The notes under the pieces were generated by a model. The model had not been told where the DNA came from. It worked only from the letters and a program-made list of their open reading frames with translations, and searched no databases. The position numbers and the translations under genes were made by a program. Below, piece after piece: positions 10,863-22,228 of a stretch of 64,000 nt of DNA. Every line of letters begins with the position of its first letter. The stretch's first letter is position 1. Origin of the DNA: Notospermus geniculatus (taxonomy: Eukaryota > Nemertea > Pilidiophora > Heteronemertea > Lineidae); contig NMRB01000589.1 in NCBI GenBank assembly GCA_002633025.1, positions 35,639-99,638 on the forward strand, read 5' to 3'.

Positions 10863-11128
10863 TTTTGTATTAGATTTTTCCCATCAGGGCCAAAGCCATA
10901 GCATTGGCCCTGGTATGGAAGAGGCCAACTTCAGCTACTCATGTTCTTCACTTGGATGGGGTCTTTTACTTGCCCTTGCAAGGGCATAAGGTACAAGACA
11001 CCACAGCTTACTTCCCATGCAACAGACTTGAAGAGCCAGAGATGATTTATCCCATCTGGCCTTGGATTCGAACCCAGGACCTGTTGCTTGCCAAGCAGAC
11101 ATGATAACCACTAGGCTATCAAGGCTCC
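10861..11128 (-). mobile_element. SINE-A, full length
   Basis: Tail TGTTTTGTATTAGATTTTTC, body with a short deletion at TGGTATGGAAG, and intact head ending CACTAGGCTATCAAGGCTCC. Confidence 0.9.
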
Positions 11129-11177
11129 TGACATCGTTTATGATAGGCCTATCATCCTCGTCTGTTGTTGCTGCTGC

Positions 11178-11346
11178 TTAAAGGGCACCGCACACGAGCG
11201 ACAAAATCTGGGCGACCGCCTACGAGACTGGTGGCGCGACTAGACATCAGCCAATCAGAAGCGTCAAATCTTGTCGCTTTGGCGGTCGGAAGCCAAGTCG
11301 GCCGACAAATCGGTCAAAATTGTTGCTCGTGTGCGGTGCCCTTTAA
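11178..11346. mobile_element. TTAA-flanked MITE (AGGGCACCGCACACGAGC)
   Basis: Element 11182-11342 (161 bp) has 18-bp perfect TIRs, AGGGCACCGCACACGAGC and its complement, continuing imperfectly. It is flanked by TTAA (11178-11181, 11343-11346). TTAA targets characterise piggyBac and Kolobok. No transposase remains. Confidence 0.9.
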
Positions 11347-11509
11347 GGACCACTTGTTGATTTCCCTGGATAAACTCATGAAATGTATCAAAACAACTCG
11401 GCATTCTGTACAAATCAGTCAATGAACGTCAATATACTACCTTGATCTCTTTCAAGACAGGTTCACAAAATACCAAGAAGTAGGGTACTCCTGGGAGTTT
11501 TGATCCAGT

Positions 11510-11902
11510 TTAAAGCGAATGGCTCGCGGGGTTTGTTTACATTTTTGGTGGTACCTTCCATAGAGAGCGAACCTAGCCTCCAGGCAAAGCCGTGCTCCAG
11601 CCATATGCAATATATACCTCTGCAAATATGCGAACGTAAACACTGGGTACGAGGTTCCATTAAAAATTTGTTAAAATGGGTTAATGACGTTTTCAAATTC
11701 AGTCGGTCAAGATGCACATTTTGTACTATTCCCATTGATTTTGAAGCGGCAGATTTTGCAGAATACGCCTCCGAAGTTTGGCTGTCTAATGCATTTCCCA
11801 TTAACCTAAAATCCTTATTTTGCCTTTTTCTCAAAATGGTGCTTGATATCGAGGACCAACTGTCATGGCGCCACAACAAACCCCGCGAGCCATTCGCTTT
11901 AA
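11510..11902. mobile_element. TTAA-flanked 385-bp MITE (AGCGAATGGCTCGCGGGG)
   Basis: Element 11514-11898 has 24-bp perfect TIRs (AGCGAATGGCTCGCGGGG plus TTTGTT) and flanking TTAA at 11510-11513 and 11899-11902. ORFs of 136 codons (plus) and 151 codons (minus) span the interior but resemble no transposase, and both run out through the TIRs. It is probably a deletion derivative of a larger TTAA element. Confidence 0.9.
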
Positions 11903-12195
11903 GCCATTGACAGCTCATTCTCCCAATTCGTCATCGCCATTCTCTTCCATGCATTGTGCTTTTAGTGCCTTGATACATCAAGTTCAAAGGATAATTTTAA
12001 TTTTCAATTTACAATCAAAAACTCCCACGAGAAGTTTACATTTACAAGTCTACGAGTGTGTCTCTTAAAGTGCACTCTACTTATTTGGTACTTTCCAGAT
12101 CTCGAGGCATCTCAGAGGGGCCAACATCAGGATCACATCTAGGGGTTCTGATGTTTGTAGACAACTGTATTTTCATCAAAAAGGTCAATCACCTT

Positions 12196-12565
12196 CAGTA
12201 GAAAATGCATAAGTCGGACTCAAGTGAACCAGAGAACTCAGAACTCAGATTTCATCCGACTCAGAAGAAATGTGTCTTACATGGAAGTTGGACAAAATCC
12301 GAGTTGTGTAAAAGTCGAAAATCCAGCCTGAATATAATTTAAACATGGACTGAAGAGGAGTGAAGGCATGATCCGATGTGCATGAGTGGAAATGTATCAG
12401 AAGGGACCTGGTCATTTCATCCGAGATAGCTGAAAATCTGACTTGGAGTTCCAACTTATGCGACTATTTTTTATTGGCATGTTACAAAAAAACCGAGACT
12501 TCTTGAAGTCATCTAAGATGGGCCACTTTCTACTTGCGCGTCTCTGATTTAAGCATTTTCTACTG
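12196..12565. mobile_element. CAGTAGAAAATGC-ended MITE
   Basis: Left end CAGTAGAAAATGCATAAGTC mirrors right end GATTTAAGCATTTTCTACTG. A second internal inverted match (GCATAAGTCGGACTC with CCAACTTATGC) lies near 12455. No clear TSD. Confidence 0.65.
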
Positions 12566-13300
12566 TATCCCAACAGGAGCATTGTAAGGAAAAAGAACCA
12601 TGTCGGGGTTTCTGCCAGAAATTGAAAGAAGAGGGGTATACCAGCTCACGAGGCACCACAAGCACCCTCTAGCAGGGGCCTGGGAGGGGCCTCCCTCAGA
12701 AAAATTTGATTACAGAAGACCACACAAAAGCTACAAATACTGACGCCAAAAAACCACACCACAACAAAAGGAAATTTATTCCATGAAAATGTCGAAAGGT
12801 TCAACTCTAAGTTCATTTCAATCTGTTTTTCAATTACGATAACAACAGGCTGCCTACCGATTTGCAATAATCCTGCGGCATTCAGAGAACGATATCCTGA
12901 AATAAAAAATGATATAGGGAATTGAAGTTGACAGTTGTCATACCACAGAAATTTGACGTATTTTTGAGGCGGCCGTCATCATTTGGCAGTTTCAATGTTT
13001 AAATGAATGTGGGGACTTGAATTGGAAATAGCATGGAAAAGTTGTAGTTAACACCATCACTGCCCATACATGCCATAACGTATATATACGTTTTTCCACA
13101 TGGTCTGTAAAATGCCCATTACGTATATATACATTATCTCAGTGTCTCCATCTAGGGATTTGAAGCTGAACCTGATTGTCTGCTATCACTGCTTGCAAGT
13201 GGCAATTTGAATGTCCCACCATGCAAATGATGATTTGAAAACTCTGGCCAACAGGGTCAAAAGTTGTTAACCACTGCACATTTTAGGGGCACAAAATAGT
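12566..13300. other. no gene recognised
   Basis: AT-rich. A local duplication of ACGTATATATACGT or its variant occurs at 13078 and 13119. No domain seen. Confidence 0.45.
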
Positions 13301-13571
13301 ATTTTGTTGAATTTTTCCATCAGGGCCAAAGCCAAAGCATTATTTACCCTGGTAAGTATGAAAGAGGCCGTCTCAAGTTACTCGTGTTCCTCATTTGGGG
13401 TCTTTCACTTGCCCTTGCAAAGACACAAGGTAGAAGGCATCACAGCTTACTGTCCATGCGACGGATGTGAAGAGCCAAGGATGATCAAACCTATATGGCC
13501 CAAGCTGGATTCGAACCCGGGATCTGCTGCTTGCAAAGCAGACGCGATAACCACTCAGCTATCATAACTCT
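13301..13571 (-). mobile_element. SINE-A, full length
   Basis: Tail TATTTTGTTGAATTTTTCC, body, B box GGATTCGAACCCGG on plus, head ending GATAACCACTCAGCTATCA. Confidence 0.9.
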
Positions 13572-13988
13572 TCAGGGTACAAAACCAAAATAGCGTGAGC
13601 AGTGAAAGAGACAATATACTCAGTAAGACTGAGAATCCCCTATGTTGATCCCAAGATTATGGCGACGCTCGCATCAGACACTATAATACCATAACCACAG
13701 GGCAATATCTATTACTCGTTTGGTGACAAAGCGTTCACTCAGCTGCCTTGTGAAAAACTTCCATGATAAAACAAATACACTCTACGGCATGGCGGCACTT
13801 TCAACAGTTGTCTCCAGGGAATGTCAATAGCTGTTTCACTCTTTTATTCTGTTCGTCAAAATGCCGTGAACTTTGCAGGTACGGCAGGGAAACACGCTAG
13901 GAAGTCGGTATTCTGATACGAAACATTCTGTCAATATTACAGAGGAAACATTGGTGTTGTCACCAATGAGATGTGCGATCACACCTAG

Positions 13989-14262
13989 TTGTATTTGTAT
14001 TTGGTTTTTCCATCAGGTTCCATGCCAAAGTATTATTGACACTGGTGAATATTTTTCCACCTGGGCCAAAGCCAAATCATTATTTGCCCTGGTAAGTATG
14101 GAAGAGGCCATCTCAAGCTACTCATGTTCCTCACTTGCATGGGGTCTTTTACTTGCCCCTTGCAAAGGCACAAGGTACAAGGCACCACAGCTTACTGTCC
14201 TGATGGATGTAAAGAGCCAAGAGCTGCCGCTTGCTAAGCGAAATGATGCTATCTGGATGTGC
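13989..14262 (-). mobile_element. SINE-A with duplicated tail-proximal segment
   Basis: The tail-proximal block is present twice: TTTTTCCATCAGGTTCCATG at 14004 and TTTTTCCACCTGGGCCAAAG at 14051. The head is eroded (GCTGCCGCTTGCTAAGCG, then GCTATCTGGATG). Either one SINE inserted into another or an internal duplication. Confidence 0.8.
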
Positions 14263-14304
14263 CCTAGACTAGTACATAGATACAAGGCCCAGAAACTGCT
14301 TTAA

Positions 14305-14459
14305 TAGAGGAACTTCACGTGACGTCATCATTGACGTCATAATTCGCACGTCAGCCATGTTGGACGTCATCTGAAGCTACGAATGCGTTGGACGTGACGT
14401 CCAACATGGCGGCATCTCGTCGCAGCAGTGACGTCACAATCGTCAGTGGGAAACCTCTA
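14305..14459. mobile_element. TA-flanked MITE rich in GACGTC
   Basis: Ends GAGGAACTTC and the mirrored GGGAAACCTC lie inside TA dinucleotides (14305-14306, 14458-14459). Inner arms GCCATGTTGGACGTCA and GACGTCCAACATGGC pair. Multiple GTGACGTCA-like palindromes. Confidence 0.7.
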
Positions 14460-14460
14460 T

Positions 14461-14760
14461 ACTGTCCTGTGCAACAGAGCCAGGGTGGGGCATCCACAAC
14501 GGCTTACTCCCCTGACAGATGTAAAGAGCCAGGACCTGCTGCTTGCTAAGCAGACGAGGCTATCAGGATGTGCGCCACACCGCTACTGTCCTGTGCAACA
14601 GAGCCAGGGTGGGGCATCCACAACGGCTTACTCCCCTGACAGATGTGAAGAGCCAGGACCTGCTGCTTGCCAAGCAGAAGAGGCTATCAGGATGGGCCCA
14701 CACCGCTACTGTCCTGTGCAACAGAGCCAGGGATGGGGCATCCACACTAGAATATATGAC
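14461..14760. repeat. tandem duplication of SINE-derived unit (about 124 bp x 2.4)
   Basis: ACTGTCCTGTGCAACAGAGC starts at 14461, 14585 and 14708. The unit contains eroded SINE-A head sequence (GAAGAGCCAGGACCTGCTGC, then TTGC), so a SINE fragment has been tandemly amplified. Confidence 0.9.
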
Positions 14761-15604
14761 GAAAGCAAATATCAAGATCAATAGCTGAACACCTTTTCAA
14801 GTCACCGAAGGCTTCAGTATAAAATACAAGGTCACTGTACTGATTTACGAAACCCAAGGGACCGGAGTTCAAAGTCACTGACTACTAAGAACCTCCAGGA
14901 AATTTACCTATGGGAAATACACAATGGAAGAAGAACCAGTTGCATCAGTGGAAGGATCAAGGTACAGAACCAGTCCTTCAGATATTTGATCCCATAATTG
15001 TCTACAAATCTAAGAGTCTCGCTAATCTTGTACTTTATCTGTTAATTCTTGTTATGCCTACACCGTTCTTTGTCTGTCATCATCGTCTGACATACGTCAC
15101 ATGACTCTTCCACGAAAACATCTTTGATCTAAGATTTATCGACGGAATCATCGCCATTGTATCCTAAGACTGTATCGTATCAAACGCACGTTGTCCTTAA
15201 GAAAAATATCAAATCTTTTCTGCGCACTGCACTGCTTTGTAAGACTTCAAAACAATATCATACTCGCAAAAAATATCAGAATTCACGGAGCGAATAAGAA
15301 GTTCACGTCCTCCGACTCCATTATGGGCAATTAGTCCTCTGTATTTTGGATATTGATTCATATTTGCTTTTATCCGTCATTAGATAAGACGTGGAAAGAC
15401 GACGCACGTTTACGACTCATCGTAGCATTTTTGTCTCCTTTTTTGCTTGTCTCTGTATGTAGCATCGTGTCCTACATTATTGGGAAATTTTCAATGGCTT
15501 TAGATTTTATGAGCTTAAAGTCAAAGCATGACCTTGGATTTTATTGAACAGATATCCTTGTCATCTTAGGTGAGTCACTTCGCCAACTCCAAGGACCCAA
15601 TTAG
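14761..15604. other. no gene recognised
   Basis: Unique-looking AT-rich sequence with no domain. The 64-codon ORF at 15353-15547 has a hydrophobic stretch (FLSPFLLVSVCSIVSYII) but no other support. Confidence 0.45.
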
Positions 15605-15662
15605 TATGAAATGCAGGTTGCAGGTTGACCTGCAGGCAGTAGTATTTGCAATACATTTGATC
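15605..15662 (-). mobile_element. SINE-C tail fragment
   Basis: GTATGAAATGCAGGTTGCAG through GGCAGTAGTATTTGCAATAC is the reverse complement of the tail at 55213-55275. Confidence 0.7.
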
Positions 15663-16045
15663 TTCTCCCTACCACCCTAGCTCGAACGAGGATCTTCTCC
15701 CTACCACCCTAGCTTTTACAAGGATCTTCTCCTTACCACCCTAGCTCAAACGGGAATCTTCTCCCTACCACCCTAGCTTTTACAAGGATCTTCTCCCTAC
15801 CAACCTAGCTCAAACGAGGATCTTCTCCCTACCTCAAATGAAGATCTTTTCCCCACCACCCTATATAGCTTAAACGAGGATCTTCTCGCTAACACCCTAG
15901 CTCAAACAACGATCTTCTCCCTACCACCCTAGCTCAAACGACGATCTTCTCCCTACCACCCTAGCTCAAAGGAGGATCTCAGCTTCTTCTCCCTACCACC
16001 TAGTTCAAACGAGGATCTTTCCCTACCACCCTAGCTCAAACAAGA
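15655..16045. repeat. 32-bp minisatellite
   Basis: About twelve imperfect units of GATCTTCTCCCTACCACCCT then AGCTCGAACGAG, with some shortened units. The array starts directly at the SINE-C tail end. Confidence 0.95.
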
Positions 16046-16428
16046 ACAGACATCGTGAAGGAAGGGATCTATCGCACAACCAGTACCCGGTACCCTGAAG
16101 CCACCTGAGGTTTGTACTCTCCACCAGTGAGACCAGCTTTTTCCATGGCTCATTATCCTGGGAGATCAGTGGGCGTACTGATATAGTTCTAATGGTATGT
16201 TGGCCTTGTTACTGGGGAAAAAAATGATCATACGCAGTGTACCTTGTACACATGTCCTTGAGCGGAGATGATTGGCTTGCTGTACTAACAGAGCAACACA
16301 TGGTGCACATTCGCTAACATGGTTTGGCAATTTCTTCAGAAGCTTTACTAGCTCCAGGATGGTAGCACGACTTATGCGTTAAAGACTGAAGTACATGTAT
16401 CTGACAGCCAGATCCAGCATCTCTTGAG

Positions 16429-16670
16429 AAGCCCTGATAGCCGAGTGGTTATCATGTCCGCTTAGGAAGTGGTGGGGTCGGGTTCGAAACCAGCCCAGGC
16501 CATATGGAATCCTCAGCCTGTTGCATAGGACAAGAAGCTGTGGTGCCTTGTACATGTACCTCGTGCCTTTGCAAGGGCAAGTAAAAGACCCCATCCAAGT
16601 GAGGAACATGAGTAGCTTCAGCTGGCCTGTTGCATACTTACGAGGGCCAATAATGCTTTGGCCTTCGACC
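16429..16670 (+). mobile_element. SINE-A, plus orientation
   Basis: Head AGCCCTGATAGCCGAGTGG with GGTTCGAAACC as B box, then the body GGGCAAGTAAAAGACCCCAT through ACTTACGAGGGCCAATAATG. Confidence 0.9.
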
Positions 16671-16679
16671 CAAATATTT

Positions 16680-16985
16680 GTCGGATGGGACTGTAAGTTT
16701 GGCGACTTCAACCTTCTGCCTTTGCAAGGGCAAGTAAAAGACCCATCCAAGTGAGGAACATGAGTAGCTTCAGATGGCCTTTTCCATACTTACCAGGGCC
16801 AATAATGCTTTGGTCTTTTACTCCTCAGACGTCCGTCGAACAGGACAGTAAGTTTGGTCCCTTCAACCTTCTGCCTTTGCAAGGGCAAGTAAAAGATTCC
16901 ATCCACGAGTAGCTTGAGATGGCCTCTTCCACACTTACCAGGGCCAATAACACTTTGGCTTCGGCCCTGATGGAAAGACACAAAG
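16680..16985 (+). mobile_element. two tandem headless SINE-A copies
   Basis: Two body segments (16680-16810 and 16815-16985), each with CCTTCTGCCTTTGCAAGGGC and ACTTACCAGGGCCAATAA. The second reaches CGGCCCTGATGG and an ACAAAGACAA tail. They share a junction not found in other copies (GGACAGTAAGTTTGG then CTTCAACCTTCTGCC), so they were amplified together. Confidence 0.85.
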
Positions 16986-17507
16986 ACAATCCAGCATGTC
17001 CTTAAGTAATGAAATCAACCAGATTGCCATAAGATGATGGGTAGACCCTGGTCATAGTGGGATTGTTCAAACAGGCAGGCATCGGTCCCTGGACATCGGT
17101 GGCCTTTCGTCGTGTCAAGGAATCACACCCAGAAGAACCATTATTCAGATTCGGTGGATCCGACTTTTAGCCGTAGTACTCCACAGATAATTCTGAGCCA
17201 TTTGATATTGTTTGGTGGTTTGTAAGATCGGTGATGTATTGGTCATTTGAGAAGAACTGAGAAAATTTGGCCGAAAACATTTAGTGTAGAATTGTGATTT
17301 CAAGTGATGGACAAGAATATCTTTTATGGCGCCCCAGAATTTGAGCTGGCTTCTCGTATTTTTGTGGGAGCGGGGACCAGCCCCAATTTAGTTAGCCTAG
17401 CTCTATAATCTAAGCCCAGCCGAGATTTAGCTTTAGGGGCTTGCAAGCAGCACCTTTCCAAGGTGTTCCCACTTCGCCCTTTCCCCGTTCGCTTTCCAAT
17501 GGTTGGG

Positions 17508-17642
17508 GTTAGCAGGCATGGATCAGGGGGGGGGGGATTCCTCCCCTTTCTGCCAACAAATCTGTAAAATCGACCATGAAATTCTGAAATTTGGAGCAGT
17601 GCACCCCCTCTTTTCCAGAGTCATGGATCCGCCCCTGGTTAG
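17508..17642. mobile_element. CAGGGGCGGATCC MITE with 5-bp TSD, copy 2
   Basis: Element 17513-17637, flanked by exact GTTAG (17508-17512, 17638-17642). The right end GGATCCGCCCCTG is intact. It shares AATCTGTAAAATCGACC and GAAATTCTGAAATTTGGAG with copies at 46602 and 63002. A poly-G tract lies at 17526. Confidence 0.85.
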
Positions 17643-18250
17643 CTATAGGGTTTGTATTTGAGGGAATGGGAAGGGGCAAAACACAAATACCGAATATCAA
17701 TATTTTGATAGATTATGAAAGTTTGCACACTATGCCTTTAATATTAATTACTGGAATTCATTATGTGAAGTGTGATGTACTCCCTGTAACCCCAAACTTT
17801 AACATCTACCGCTATCTAACGCAGCGGTCCACGCGGCATACTTCAAAGTACACACCATCAGCATGAAAATTTGATTTGCATTTGATTAGAAAAATGGATT
17901 AAATCCCACTCAAACATTATATGAGCAACTGGAAGTTAGATTAATGGGGAATCATAATAGCCACTGGGATGATGAAGCCACCTGTGGGTTGTTCCGCCGT
18001 CTTTGGGGATCATCACGACAGATACTGGCTCATTTTTCATGTCGCGTTACCCAAAACAGGTCACAGGTTTTGGTGGAAAAAGGAACTTAGCACCTTATGA
18101 AATGCCAAAATGGATAGGAATGCCGATCACACTTTGGGGTATGAAAGTATGGTAGACTGTTCCAAGTGTAGCGGCAGGGTGCTGGGAGCGTCTGACCAGC
18201 AACAGCGATCTGACAAAATACATGGCACCCTGATTAATTTCTTTGTTCTA
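17643..18250. other. no gene recognised
   Basis: No domain, tandem repeat or TIR found. Confidence 0.4.
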
Positions 18251-18452
18251 AAGGGGCTGTTCATTTTCGTCAATTGAGGAATCTGAGTTGTGATCCTTGA
18301 GAAAATGGAGAAAGCTATGAAGCTGCAAATTGCAGCAATTATTCTGTACAGCACAACAAATAATCCCTGCAATTTGCAAGTGCATAGCTTTTTCTGTTTT
18401 CCCAAGGATCGTACCTCAGATTCCTCAAGCGACGAAAACGAACAGCCCCTTT
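18251..18452. mobile_element. palindromic MITE (AAGGGGCTGTTC)
   Basis: Arms of about 90 bp: AAGGGGCTGTTCATTTTCGT mirrors ACGAAAACGAACAGCCCCTT, and GATCCTTGAGAAAA, GCTATG and GCAAATTGCAG are mirrored inward. It would form a near-complete hairpin. Confidence 0.85.
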
Positions 18453-18552
18453 GGGGTGTCCTGCCAACGCATTATCCAGAGGTATTCAGAGTAGCATTTG
18501 CTGCAACTGCATGATGGCATTTAATTGTTTTGGATTTTTTTACATACATAAG

Positions 18553-18728
18553 GTGGTGCCAAGGCATTGTTGGTTGTGGTAAGTACGGAAGAGGCCATCT
18601 CATGCTAGGCTTACTCAAGTTCCTCTCGGATGGGGTTTTTTACTTGCCCTTGCAAAGGCACAAGGTACAAGGCACCACGGCTTACTGTCCCATGCAATGG
18701 ATGTGAAGAGCCAGGGATGATTAAATGC
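18553..18728 (-). mobile_element. SINE-A, head missing
   Basis: Body from GTGCCAAGGCATTGTTGG to GAAGAGCCAGGGATGATTAA. The tRNA-like head is absent. Confidence 0.85.
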
Positions 18729-19115
18729 ATGAAACTGCACCAGTGGTGGCATGTCATTTCAGCCCGCCAGCTGATACAATCAGTGCCATCCACCCCGGTG
18801 GAAAAAACTCCTATAGCCATCACTTTAAATGCATGAGGTGTCGTCATACATGTACCGATCGAAAAAAAGACGCGAAAATTGATATCGATTTTAAATTGGA
18901 CACATTAAACGCATCAACACATGTGGGGTGGTCATAAAAGGTGGAATTTGATGGAATTACACAATCCAGCAATTTCGCGGGATTAAATCAGGAACTGTGA
19001 GATGTGGAAGTAATTGGTAGAACAAGGTGGATGAATTTTTTATGAAACTCTACATGAAGAAGAATTGGTTTTTTCTTCGTTGTTTGGTTTCCTCGTGCTC
19101 AACATATAAAGAAGA

Positions 19116-19535
19116 TACTCTAGTTTCGTGTTTTTAACACACCTTCATTACAAGGTGGTGAGACCGCCTCCATCGTAATACGCATTGAGTACGACAATAG
19201 GCCTCTTGGAGTAAAAGGCCAAGGCGGAGTAGGGCGGGGAGGATTGAATTTAGTTGACCGCATGTTGTAAATGATCAGACTATGAATGACTTGTGGTTTG
19301 GTATTTATCCTTGCGGCGTTCGGCCGTCAGTAGGAGTTGAATGAAATTGACCACGTGGACTAGATCGCCCGAAAAGGCCTAGACGTCTTGAGCGGTGCAG
19401 ACACCGTGCGGCCCAGCGATTGGTCATCCGTGGTGAATGAGCTGAAAGACCCTTTGTGTACCTATTGCAGGGGCGGTGCGTTCAGTGTCCGCCTTGAATA
19501 TCTGAAAGGTGTGTTAAAAACATGAAACCAGAGTA
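19116..19535. mobile_element. TA-flanked 416-bp MITE (CTCTAGTTTCGTGTTTTTAA)
   Basis: Element 19118-19533. TIRs of about 29 bp: CTCTAGTTTCGTGTTTTTAA then CACACCTT, and the mirrored AAGGTGTGTTAAAAACATGA then AACCAGAG. TA at both sides fits Tc1/mariner. The interior is GC-richer than the flanks and non-coding. Confidence 0.85.
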
Positions 19536-19843
19536 TATCACTATGGATGGAACTGGGCTGTCAGGGTGGCAGAGTGGAAACATCTGGAGCTGTCACCACT
19601 GAGATTCCGGGTGTGAGCCACAGTTGGACTCATTCTTCGTGAGACAAACATGGCAATCTTTTCGACAGTACAAGTTTTCTCAAGTGAACTCCAAATTCAG
19701 CTAGGGCCTCGAATTTACTTTACAAAATAGGGTCTGGAGCTCCAAACACTGGACCGAATTAGGATACCTGGGTATCTTCTTTCTTTTAGAAAGATGCTCC
19801 ATCCATTGCTATGATGAGCAGTTTGGGCTCTGGATAGTGGACG

Positions 19844-20110
19844 TACAGTACGTTGCAAAATTGACCTCCCTTCCGCGCCGCGCATCATCCGCAAACGACA
19901 TGCAGAGTCATGCGCATACCGTCGTCGTATTTTCCGCGGACATCACGCGCCGTCATGAAAGACACGTAGCAAAGACGTAACGTCATTCGACCGTGGTGTG
20001 CGAACGTGACGAAGAAGAGACGCGTGACGCACCGTACCATACGCAATGACGTGAAGCCTACCGTCCACGTGATGTTCGCGGAAGGTATGCAAATTGTGCG
20101 ACATACTGTA
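19844..20110. mobile_element. TA-flanked MITE family F2, copy 1 (divergent)
   Basis: Ends CAGTACGTTGCAAAATTGAC and ATTGTGCGACATACTG inside TA. It has the same layout as 48148-48414 and 61552-61814 (TCCCTTCCGCGC, AAGACGTAACGTCATTC, GTACCATACGC) but is clearly more diverged; the right-hand GGAGGTC block is lost. Confidence 0.85.
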
Positions 20111-20147
20111 CGTTTGTGCGTTTTTTGCCACCCTGTATATAGCGTTA

Positions 20148-20223
20148 TTCTTTGCATTGAAACTATTCCAAGAAACTATTCTAAAGAAAACTATTCTTTG
20201 CATTGAAACTATTCCAAGAAATC
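20148..20223 (+). repeat. local direct duplication
   Basis: TTCTTTGCATTGAAACTATT then CCAAGAAA appears at 20148 and again at 20192. Confidence 0.8.
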
Positions 20224-20607
20224 CAATATCTCAGATTTACTCCCCTTTGAATTTGATGACTCAATCGCCCGGATTTGTCATCAATTGAAGAAAATGACTT
20301 GTCGTAGACTGGTCCAAAATATAAAGACTCGCTCATGAATTATTGAACTGATGTAGAAACAAATATGTTGAAATGCGTTTATCAATTACATCTTCATGCC
20401 AATTCACTTGACTTGACAAGCATGCAACGTCATGTGACTATCCTAATGGGCAGCGCAGCCACGCATGAGATGACCTTGAAAGCAGTCAATACTACGATAC
20501 TATGACAAGTTAATTGATATCTTAGATATGTATCATGCGTTCTCCCTGCAAGAATTTCAGAACTTGATACTGTTGATGCTTTCTCGTGTACCGTGTAAAG
20601 GAACATA

Positions 20608-20775
20608 GTATTTGTATTACATTTTTCGTCAGCGCCAAAGCCATAGCATTATTGGCCCTGGTACGTATGGAAGAGGCCAACTCAAGCTACTCATGTTCCT
20701 CACTTGGATGGGGTCTTTTACTCGCCCTTGCAAAGGCACAAGGCATAAGGCACCACGCTTACATCCCATGCCGTA
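20608..20775 (-). mobile_element. SINE-A, head missing
   Basis: Tail TATTTGTATTACATTTTTC and body to CACCACGCTTACATCCCATG. The head is truncated. Confidence 0.85.
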
Positions 20776-20859
20776 GATATGTCATGTATCCTTATTAGAT
20801 GTACCTATGATAAAAATTTGGAGACGATCCAGTCAGTAGTTCAGGAGTTATTGCACTTT

Positions 20860-21066
20860 TTGTGTTTTCGGTTTTGGCCACCTAGTGGCCAATCCAAGAA
20901 TCGAATCAGACCAAAACTTGTTTTCATAGGTCATCTGACCGAGGTTTACACATGTACAGAGGTTCAGGTCAATAGCCCCAGCGGTTACGAAACGTGCCCT
21001 GCTAACGGACGACGACGACGGACGATGGACACCGCATGACGACAAAAGCTCACAGGCGAGCTAAAA
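20860..21066 (+). repeat. GACGACGG-containing dispersed repeat, copy 1
   Basis: Begins TTTTCGGTTTTGGCCACC, then GGTCATCTGACC, GCGGTTACGAAACGTGCCC, a GACGACGACGG tract, and closes with GCTCACAGGCGAGCTAAAAA. The A-rich end behind a short hairpin suggests a SINE or a LINE 3' end. Related copies lie at 33553, 33712, 33898, 45553 and 55500. Confidence 0.85.
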
Positions 21067-21093
21067 ATGGCAAACTTTTACCAGGATTTCCCC

Positions 21094-21244
21094 TAAGATT
21101 CAGGTGCAACACAAGAACCCCCCAAAGTGACTATATACAGATTGGACAGGACACCAGTCTTACGAAGGTGTGGAGGGATAAAGAGTCACCTAACACATAT
21201 AGTCACGCTTTAAGAGTCAAGTGCGACTAGAGAACCCCCCAAAG
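21094..21244 (+). repeat. partial direct duplication
   Basis: AGAACCCCCCAAAGTGA recurs after about 117 bp (21114 and 21231), with similar upstream words. No other structure. Confidence 0.6.
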
Positions 21245-22009
21245 TGATTAATCTTTTTCAAATCCAGAGGGGACCCTATGCCCCTTAGACAATATCACCC
21301 TCCTTCATTACCACCCATTCCACGATCACTTCATACCACTTAACTTTTTCTAATCCTCCTTAAATGTCTTCTACATTAAAAGGTGACAGCCCACCTCATT
21401 GCTTTAATTACACCGTGATAAACACGATGCCGGCAGCTTATTGCGTGACAAGTAAAATTACATTCCAACATGTGGTTCAAATGCTTCGTTCAACTCTTTA
21501 ATCCAGTGAGGGACTAATCACGCAATATCAATAAAACCTCACAACTGTAATCGAGGTTCGTCGTCAACGTCAATTTTTCTTCTTTGATGGCGCATGATAT
21601 ATTCAATACTTTTTCAGAGCAGCATGTTGGTGCTTTGTAGAGGTCATAAGACAAAATAGTGAGGCGAGTAGCGTTCAACAACTGAAGACAGGGAGTTACT
21701 GATTGCATTTGGTCCATTCGTCAAACTGACAGCGAGTGTCTGTAAACTGGTGACTTTGGAGAGATTTCACCCAGATGCAACACTTTTATCACAGATTGGT
21801 GCCTACATGTACCTTTATTCCGCGACTCTATCGGTATCAAAACGCGATCAGTACACTCAAAAAAGTTTTTGGCCTATACTCATGCTACTGAACAACTGAA
21901 CAACTGACACAACAACTATCGTTCCCAGGCAGGCCATGGGTGGCTCCGAAGACAGAGATAGAATGGCCAGGGCTCCACAACTTAGGATTCCAGCCTGAAG
22001 ATGAAGCAA

Positions 22010-22228
22010 TGGGGAGGTAGCCAAATTTTTTCTACCATTTGATGGCGCTGCAACCGTATCCACTTTTCCACTGTGACGTCATAAGAAACGTCAACGTCAC
22101 ACTGCCGTGACGTTGTGGCTTCATGCTCGCACCTCACATTGCCACGGAGATGACGTCCTCAAGACAATGGAAAGGCCTGATACGGTCGCAGCGACATCTT
22201 TCCGTGGAGAAGTGACGACCCCCTCATT
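22010..22228. mobile_element. AATGGGG MITE family, copy 1
   Basis: This is the reverse complement of 56370-56591. Shared blocks are ACCGTATCCACTTTTCCAC, GTCAACGTCACACTGCC and CGACATCTTTCCGTGGAGA. Short ends AATGGGG and CCCTCATT. The sister copy interrupts a SINE-A, which confirms mobility. Confidence 0.8.

Noticed and set aside
11463-11918. 136- and 151-codon ORFs at 11.5-11.9 kb
   Set aside because: They lie within a TTAA-flanked MITE, run out through its TIRs and lack any transposase motif.
15655-16045. CRISPR array
   Set aside because: Units are contiguous 32-bp tandem repeats without unique spacers, in an animal genome.
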